Positions 62,912 through 64,000 of a DNA stretch of 64,000 nt are shown here, in pieces (position 1 is the stretch's first letter; each line of letters opens with the position of its first letter). Made by a program: the position numbers and the translations under genes. The notes below the pieces were generated by a model. The model did no database searches. It saw only the letters and a program-made list of their open reading frames with translations, and was not told the origin of the DNA. This stretch comes from Chloracidobacterium thermophilum B (lineage in GTDB: Bacteria; Acidobacteriota; Blastocatellia; Chloracidobacteriales; Chloracidobacteriaceae): positions 930,001 through 994,000 of the forward strand of contig NC_016025.1 of assembly GCF_000226295.1 (NCBI RefSeq), in the 5' to 3' direction.

Positions 62912-64000
62912 ATGGCAGAGAAACGCGGCCGCCGGAAGAAACGCGAGACGGACATACCTGAAGGGTCGCCCACTGCTGCCGGAGCCACATCCGCTACGGC
63001 AGCTACCGCGGCCGAAGCGGATGACGCCGAAAAGCCGGAGGTCATCCGCATTGCCCAAGATGAGTTCAACCTGGCGGTTTTCCCGATTGCCGTCCTCGAC
63101 AAGCGCGCCCAGAAAAGCAAAAACTACCTGACCTTTACCGAGCACATCACCTCGAACGGCCGTGAAATCCAGCGGGTGTGGACCGTCATGCCCCACCCCA
63201 TCGAGGGCCTGCCCAGCACGACGGATGAAGATGTGTACGTGGCCCTGATGGAGCTTTCATACGAACAGGGCGCGCAAAAGAAAGTGTACTTCAGCCGCTA
63301 TGACCTCATCCGCCGGCTGGGGTGGCCGATGAACGCCAAGCACTACGAACGGCTCGAAAGTTCCCTGCGGAAACTCGCCGCCGTGCGCATCGAAGCCAAG
63401 AACGCCTACGTGGACCGCCACACGGGACGCCTGGTGGATGTCGGGATGAGCATCATCCAGGAGTTCAAGATTTTCGATGAGGGGGCTGGCAAGCGCACCG
63501 GCGCCAAAAGCTATGTGATGTGGAGCGACCGCGTGGCCCAGAGCCTGAGCGAAAAGCTCTTCAAAAAGCTGGATGCGGATTTTTACTTCAACCTGACCTC
63601 GCCCATCGCCAAGCGGCTGTTCCGTTACCTCGACAAGAAGTTCGGCAGCTCCGATTACTTTGTCATCAACGTGCGCAAGCTGGCCTTTGAACACGTCGGT
63701 ATGTCCCGTGAGATGACCTACGTCTCGCAGATTATGCAGCGCCTGGAACCCGCCCTGAACGAGCTGGTGGCCAAGCAGTTCCTGGTTGAATGGACGCTGA
63801 CAGAGGAAACCATCCACTTCCGCAAGAACCTTGAGTTCGGGGCGCGCATCCAGCAGATGGCCCTGCCCATCTACGACGTGATGGATGCCATGTGCGACGA
63901 TGACCTGTCGCCCGAAGAACGCGCTGTCCGCGACGTGGCGCTGCACCTGGAAGGGCAGCTCACGGCGCGCGGCATGATTGGGTCCGTCGCCAAGAAGCTT
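62912..64000 (+). CDS. repA: Replication initiator protein, RepA/RPA-like (partial, at least 363 aa)
   Basis: The frame runs from ATG 62912 to the window end without a stop. A basic, Ala-rich N-terminus (MAEKRGRRKKRETD) precedes DEFNLAVFPIAVLDKRAQKS, the opening of plasmid replication initiator protein A. YFSRYDLIRRLGWPMNAKHY and LESSLRKLAAVRIEAKNAY look like the first winged-helix domain. A second half (about 200-330) includes ADFYFNLTSPIAKRLFRYLD. AGGAG lies upstream. The iterons just upstream are its probable binding sites. Confidence 0.85.
   Translation, partial: MAEKRGRRKKRETDIPEGSPTAAGATSATAATAAEADDAEKPEVIRIAQDEFNLAVFPIAVLDKRAQKSKNYLTFTEHITSNGREIQRVWTVMPHPIEGLPSTTDEDVYVALMELSYEQGAQKKVYFSRYDLIRRLGWPMNAKHYERLESSLRKLAAVRIEAKNAYVDRHTGRLVDVGMSIIQEFKIFDEGAGKRTGAKSYVMWSDRVAQSLSEKLFKKLDADFYFNLTSPIAKRLFRYLDKKFGSSDYFVINVRKLAFEHVGMSREMTYVSQIMQRLEPALNELVAKQFLVEWTLTEETIHFRKNLEFGARIQQMALPIYDVMDAMCDDDLSPEERAVRDVALHLEGQLTARGMIGSVAKKL

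Noticed and set aside
63257-63946. 229-codon minus-strand frame opposite the initiator gene
   Set aside because: Mirror frame of the RepA-like coding region, with no independent support.
1-64000. tRNA, rRNA or prophage structural genes
   Set aside because: I saw no tRNA-like cloverleaf, rRNA segment or phage structural gene in the gaps. A tRNA scan would be needed to exclude a missed tRNA.

Overview
The window is GC-rich bacterial DNA that is densely coded on both strands. The gene set suggests a Gram-negative acidobacterium. It includes Wza-type polysaccharide export, a Sec-exported OmpA-like protein, regulatory-propeller histidine kinases, FHA/PATAN signalling proteins, a secreted carboxypeptidase-regulatory-domain protein and a type I-G CRISPR system. 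From memory of family content I favour a Chloracidobacterium-like organism, but nothing in the sequence proves the species. The right end carries an iteron origin with a plasmid-type replication initiator. The same DNA carries tsaE, which is normally essential, and other core metabolic genes. The replicon is therefore probably a secondary chromosome or chromid rather than a small plasmid.

Layout. 1-3.4 kb: an ABC exporter (two DUF3526-type permeases and an ATPase, minus strand) and a secreted protein. 3.7-11 kb: a TPR/sigma-54 activator, then a tight operon for a CDP-6-deoxyhexose (cytidylyltransferase, 4,6-dehydratase, cupin epimerase, SDR, glycosyltransferase). 11-21 kb: larE, glutamate dehydrogenase, an OmpA-like protein, tsaE, an FHA/DUF4388 protein, an inositol-phosphatase family enzyme, a DUF2227 membrane protein and an acyl-CoA ligase. 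21-28 kb: an SOS-response peptidase, a giant reg_prop histidine kinase, a divergent frameshifted response regulator and a type II NADH dehydrogenase. 28.3-30.4 kb: an IS607-family element (tnpA plus a doubly frameshifted tnpB). 30.5-39 kb: a sigma-28-like factor, two peptidoglycan hydrolases without Sec signals and a protein resembling a type III secretion inner rod, with unrelated genes interleaved. 39-44 kb: MFS and Wza-like export genes, a Mog-type enzyme directly behind a 7-bp tandem repeat, and a secreted PEP-synthase-like protein.

44.2-59 kb is a complete-looking type I-G (formerly I-U) CRISPR-Cas locus: WYL regulator, csb1 (cas7), csb2 (cas5-cas6), cas3, a small Cas8-position protein, a cas4-cas1 fusion, cas2, a leader, and an array of about 50 36-bp repeats whose far end decays into isolated relic repeats. 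59-62 kb pairs an FHA-GAF-cyclase-PilZ protein with a class II cyclic-nucleotide phosphodiesterase, so synthesis and breakdown of cAMP or a related nucleotide are encoded side by side. 62.2-64 kb is the origin (14 iterons, an AT-rich stretch) and the initiator gene, which runs off the window.

The most unusual signals are these: a dispersed palindromic repeat that has multiplied in frame inside cas3; a duplicated conserved motif in csb1; a CRISPR locus that seems to lack a full-size Csx17; a possible type III secretion satellite cluster; a perfectly phased heptamer array ending at a start codon; and three frame breaks, each explained by one extra base in a short homopolymer.
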